From assembly GCA_900074885.1 (NCBI GenBank), contig FJUW01000016.1, positions 224,577 to 288,576 of the forward strand: a stretch of DNA of 64,000 bases. The letters are read 5' to 3'. The position numbers and the translations under genes were made by a program. The number at the start of each line of letters is the position of its first letter. The first letter of the stretch is position 1. The stretch is from Rhynchosporium graminicola. Taxonomy: Eukaryota; Ascomycota; Leotiomycetes; Helotiales; Ploettnerulaceae. Below are positions 61,353 through 64,000 of this stretch, piece by piece. The notes under the pieces were generated by a model that was not told where the DNA came from, did not search any database, and was given only the letters and a program-made list of their open reading frames with translations.

Positions 61353-61872
61353 ATGATTTATGCTTAGCTGTGGCAGAGTGCCATTCGAAACGGTTTGGGT
61401 CTCGGCGTTTTACAGATGGGAATGGGGACCTGGCTGGATGGCTTTTCGGAACTCAACTCAAGCCTCTGGCGCAACATATTTTTGTTTATATCACTTTTGT
61501 TGTTAGATGGAGTGAGATGGATTTTACTGGTTGAGAGGGGAATGGATGGATGGTAAATGAAGCCATAGTTCGGCATTGCGGAGCGTATTTTAGAGGTCAG
61601 ACGCAGAACCCTGAACCACAAGCCTTTCCATATTCAAGATATGTACATACCCATGCGCCAGATAACCTTTCAACATAAACAGAGTCGCTAGAAGCAGTTA
61701 TTGAAAACAAAAGTACATGAACTTCATGAGACGTCATTATCTTATAATCTCATAATTACCTCCTCCAGAGAGTTCATTTGGCCTCCCTCATCCCTCCCTA
61801 CCCCGAACGTTCCATTCCCCAAAGTTTCCCCATTCGGATTCGCCCCCCTTGTCGACTTTCGCCGAATTTGCT
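61353..61872. other. Intergenic between convergent genes
   Basis: 3' flanks of the Zn2Cys6 gene and of the decayed minus-strand gene; no gene seen. Confidence 0.5.
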
Positions 61873-63480
61873 CTACCTTCCGGTTAGTGGCACATCTCTA
61901 AAATGTCCGTCAGTTAATCCAACACCAACACGACCTACACCTACACCTCCACCTCCACCTTCAAGCCCAATTCTATACTCCCCCGCCTCAGGAATATTTA
62001 GAAGACCCTCCCTAGGACTCGACATCCCATGCGGACTTCTCGGGCTCCCAAGACCAGGGCCAGTACTCGCAGGAGATGCTAGAATGGAATTACTCTTCTA
62101 CTTTTTCATCATGCTTCCCATTACAAGTGCAATGGGCGCACGCGAGAAAGCTGACGTGATGAGTGATTTCCTCTCACCGTCAGCCCGGGAGTCGAGTTCG
62201 GCAAAGGTGAGCGCGGAACTGGATATTTCAGAGATGGAACTTGCGTCGCTCCAGTTGCGGGTGTGGCGTGGGGTGTTCGTTGGCTGGTTGATGGTGAGAG
62301 TTGGGAGACTTGTGCTAGTCTGTGATTGTTTTGAGCTTGGATTTGGGTAGGGAGGGGGTTGGAGGTGGAGATTGTATTTGTGTTTGTGTTTGTGCTTGGG
62401 GCGAAAGAGTCCAAATGACCTGCGTTGGGACGGTCATCATAAGTGGATCTACGGACATCTGATCGATTTTCTGCGTACGTGGAAGGGAGTGCCTAGCTTG
62501 ATGACCGCTGGATGAGTCATGCGTGTTGGAACTCGCCTGCTCAGAAGTCCGGATGGCTCGTTTGAGAAGTTGTATTGTGATTGATGTGGCGATGATAAGA
62601 ACACTCAGAATTGCAATCGCTCAACTTATGATTCCGCCTATCTGGGGCTTTGTGAGACCGGAATCCTTCGAACCTGATGCCACGACTTTCGTGGTTGGGG
62701 TCTGAGAAGGTGTCACTTTCCCAACCTCACCGGCAACAAGTACTGTTTTGTGTCGGGTCTGGTGCCTTGAGAATAGTAGTCCTGATGATGGTTGTTGTGA
62801 GTGTGTGTGGCTTCAAATTGGCGTCGGTCGTTGTCAGGATGTTTGTGTATGTGAAGGTTGACATGCTTGTGGCCCAACAACAACCGCTGAGCGCGCAGCT
62901 GGACCCCGACTTACAGCACCCGGAGTTGAGCGATGCTGGGCAGAGATGGTATCCTGTTGAGCATGTCCCGATCCCGCTGAGCCCTGCCATAGGAATACAT
63001 CCGTTGGTAGTGCATTGATATTCTCCAGGAAAACAACCACCTGTAGCATTAGCTAGATGCGAAACTGTAGAGAGCACGAGACATACCTTCTTCAGGGATC
63101 CCCACAAGCAATATATCCTGATTTTCCGCAAGCCGATGCCGGAGCAGCAGACTTGGGAAAACAGCTACTCGTACCATACTCGCGATCCTCAGGCTAGTAT
63201 ACTCCTTTCATAGACTTCGGGCAGACATTGTAGGACACGGGACAAGATGTCATATCCCTCTTTTGAACTTGAATTCCATTGTATATTGCATCCCATCTAA
63301 TTGATCCAAGCTTTCGTCTGACTAGCGATGCACCGTTGGAGAGGGTATCAAGACAGCGTATTCAAATGTCAGGGTAGGTTGAGATATCCTTTGCTCTTGT
63401 ATCACTTGTTGGACCACATTCTATCATTGTCGCTGGATATTTCGACCTCGACATCTCTGGACAGCCTTGAAGATCTAGCA
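61873..63480 (-). pseudogene. Decayed gene for a Cys-rich, single-span membrane protein
   Basis: A protein trace runs the length of the region on the minus strand: CGPTSDTRAKDISTYPDI, WDAIYNGIQVQKRDMTSCPV, SSCFPKSAAPASACGKSGYI, an intron (GTATGT...CTACAG, near 63,083-63,040), the Cys-rich GGCFPGEYQCTTNGC and SGCCKSGSSCALSGCCW, a Ser/Thr linker, a membrane span (AIAILSVLIIATSITIQLL), and a Gly-rich cytosolic-type tail ending LTGR-stop at 61,873. Lesions: TGA 63,362-63,364, TAG 63,194-63,196, TGA 63,092-63,094, a frameshift at the T-run 62,745-62,748, TGA 62,621-62,623 and TAG 62,098-62,100. The frame between 62,120 and 62,580 is also unclear. The start is not identified. The layout resembles fungal cell-surface Cys-rich proteins; the exact family is unknown. 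Confidence 0.7.
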
Positions 63481-64000
63481 ATGAGACCTAGTAAAGTTAC
63501 ACATCTTCATCCTGTCGGAACAGTCGTCTTACAACGTTCGTCGCGGTTGGGTGCCCGGTTCCATGAAGGCTCAACGTCAATGGACAAATCTAACGCGTGC
63601 TAGCCTCGTCGACCGCCGATGTTTTGAAGTCGCGGGATTAGGTATATATTTCATAAATGGTAGTAAATTAATACAGCGAGAATGGATATCGTGATCCGCT
63701 ATCAAATGTAGACAGGTACGGCTGGCTAGTGTGTTAGATCTGCGCACTTGATAGAATCTTGAAGTGCATGGGTAGAAATGGGCAGGGAGCTGGATAGAGC
63801 CTCGTTGGCATCAGAATTACCAACAGCTTTCTTTGAGAATGCGAGATGGAGACAGACAGAAATAAAGGATTAACAGTGGATCAGTTAACGACAAAGTACG
63901 CGCGCGAAATGAATGCTTCTTTAGACTCCTACTTGCGATATTTGTAAAAAAGCAAAAAAGGGAAGAGCATCAATCAACAGTTCGACGTAAATGTGAGCTT
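63481..64000. other. Window end, no supported gene
   Basis: It may hold the lost 5' end or promoter of the decayed Cys-rich gene. No other feature is seen. Confidence 0.4.

Noticed and set aside
1..64000. CRISPR arrays, rRNA and tRNA genes
   Set aside because: No regular spacer repeats were seen, and no cloverleaf or 5S-like sequence could be supported by eye; a tRNA scan would be needed to exclude a single tRNA.

Overview
This window is nuclear DNA from a filamentous ascomycete (Pezizomycotina). Genes carry short GT-AG introns of about 48-240 bp with CTAAC/CTGAC-like branch sites. The gene set is fungal: beta-carbonic anhydrase, ornithine-cyclodeaminase-like enzyme, eL8, NCS6, BLM10, GPI18, P450s, a Zn2Cys6 regulator and a YTHDC1-like YTH protein. 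Transposons are riddled with the C-to-T/G-to-A changes typical of RIP. The overall style suggests Leotiomycetes/Helotiales, but that placement is only an inference.

Layout. 1-8,800 is a RIP-destroyed, nested transposon block. It holds the 3' end of a plus-strand Ty3/gypsy element inserted in the integrase of a minus-strand gypsy element, followed by a Tc1/mariner transposase. 8,800-26,430 is gene-bearing: RraA-like aldolase, ornithine-cyclodeaminase-like protein, frameshifted beta-carbonic anhydrase, ribosomal protein eL8 divergent from tRNA-thiolation protein NCS6, an aldo-keto reductase, a P450 with an internal TGA, and an unrecognised 252-residue protein. 26,433-32,602 is a complete but RIP-dead Ty1/copia element with 178-bp LTRs and a 5-bp target duplication. 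It sits inside an exon of a second member of the unrecognised family, and itself contains a 594-bp LTR-bounded miniature element with its own target duplication.

33,200-64,000 is mostly housekeeping and regulatory: proteasome activator BLM10, a 622-residue Ser-rich conserved-looking protein, GPI mannosyltransferase GPI18, a protein with a disordered RGG N-terminus that appears to be spliced to a C-terminal YTH (m6A reader-like) domain, a small secreted protein, a complete six-exon P450, and a 1000-residue Zn2Cys6 transcription factor. Last comes a heavily decayed gene for a Cys-rich membrane protein.

How they fit together: there is no convincing biosynthetic cluster. The main story is genome dynamics. 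Nested transposons, RIP and several single- or multi-lesion genes lie side by side with intact core genes for translation, proteasome function, GPI anchoring and RNA regulation. Splice sites, starts and lesions were read by eye from the sequence, and family assignments come from recognised motifs, not database searches.
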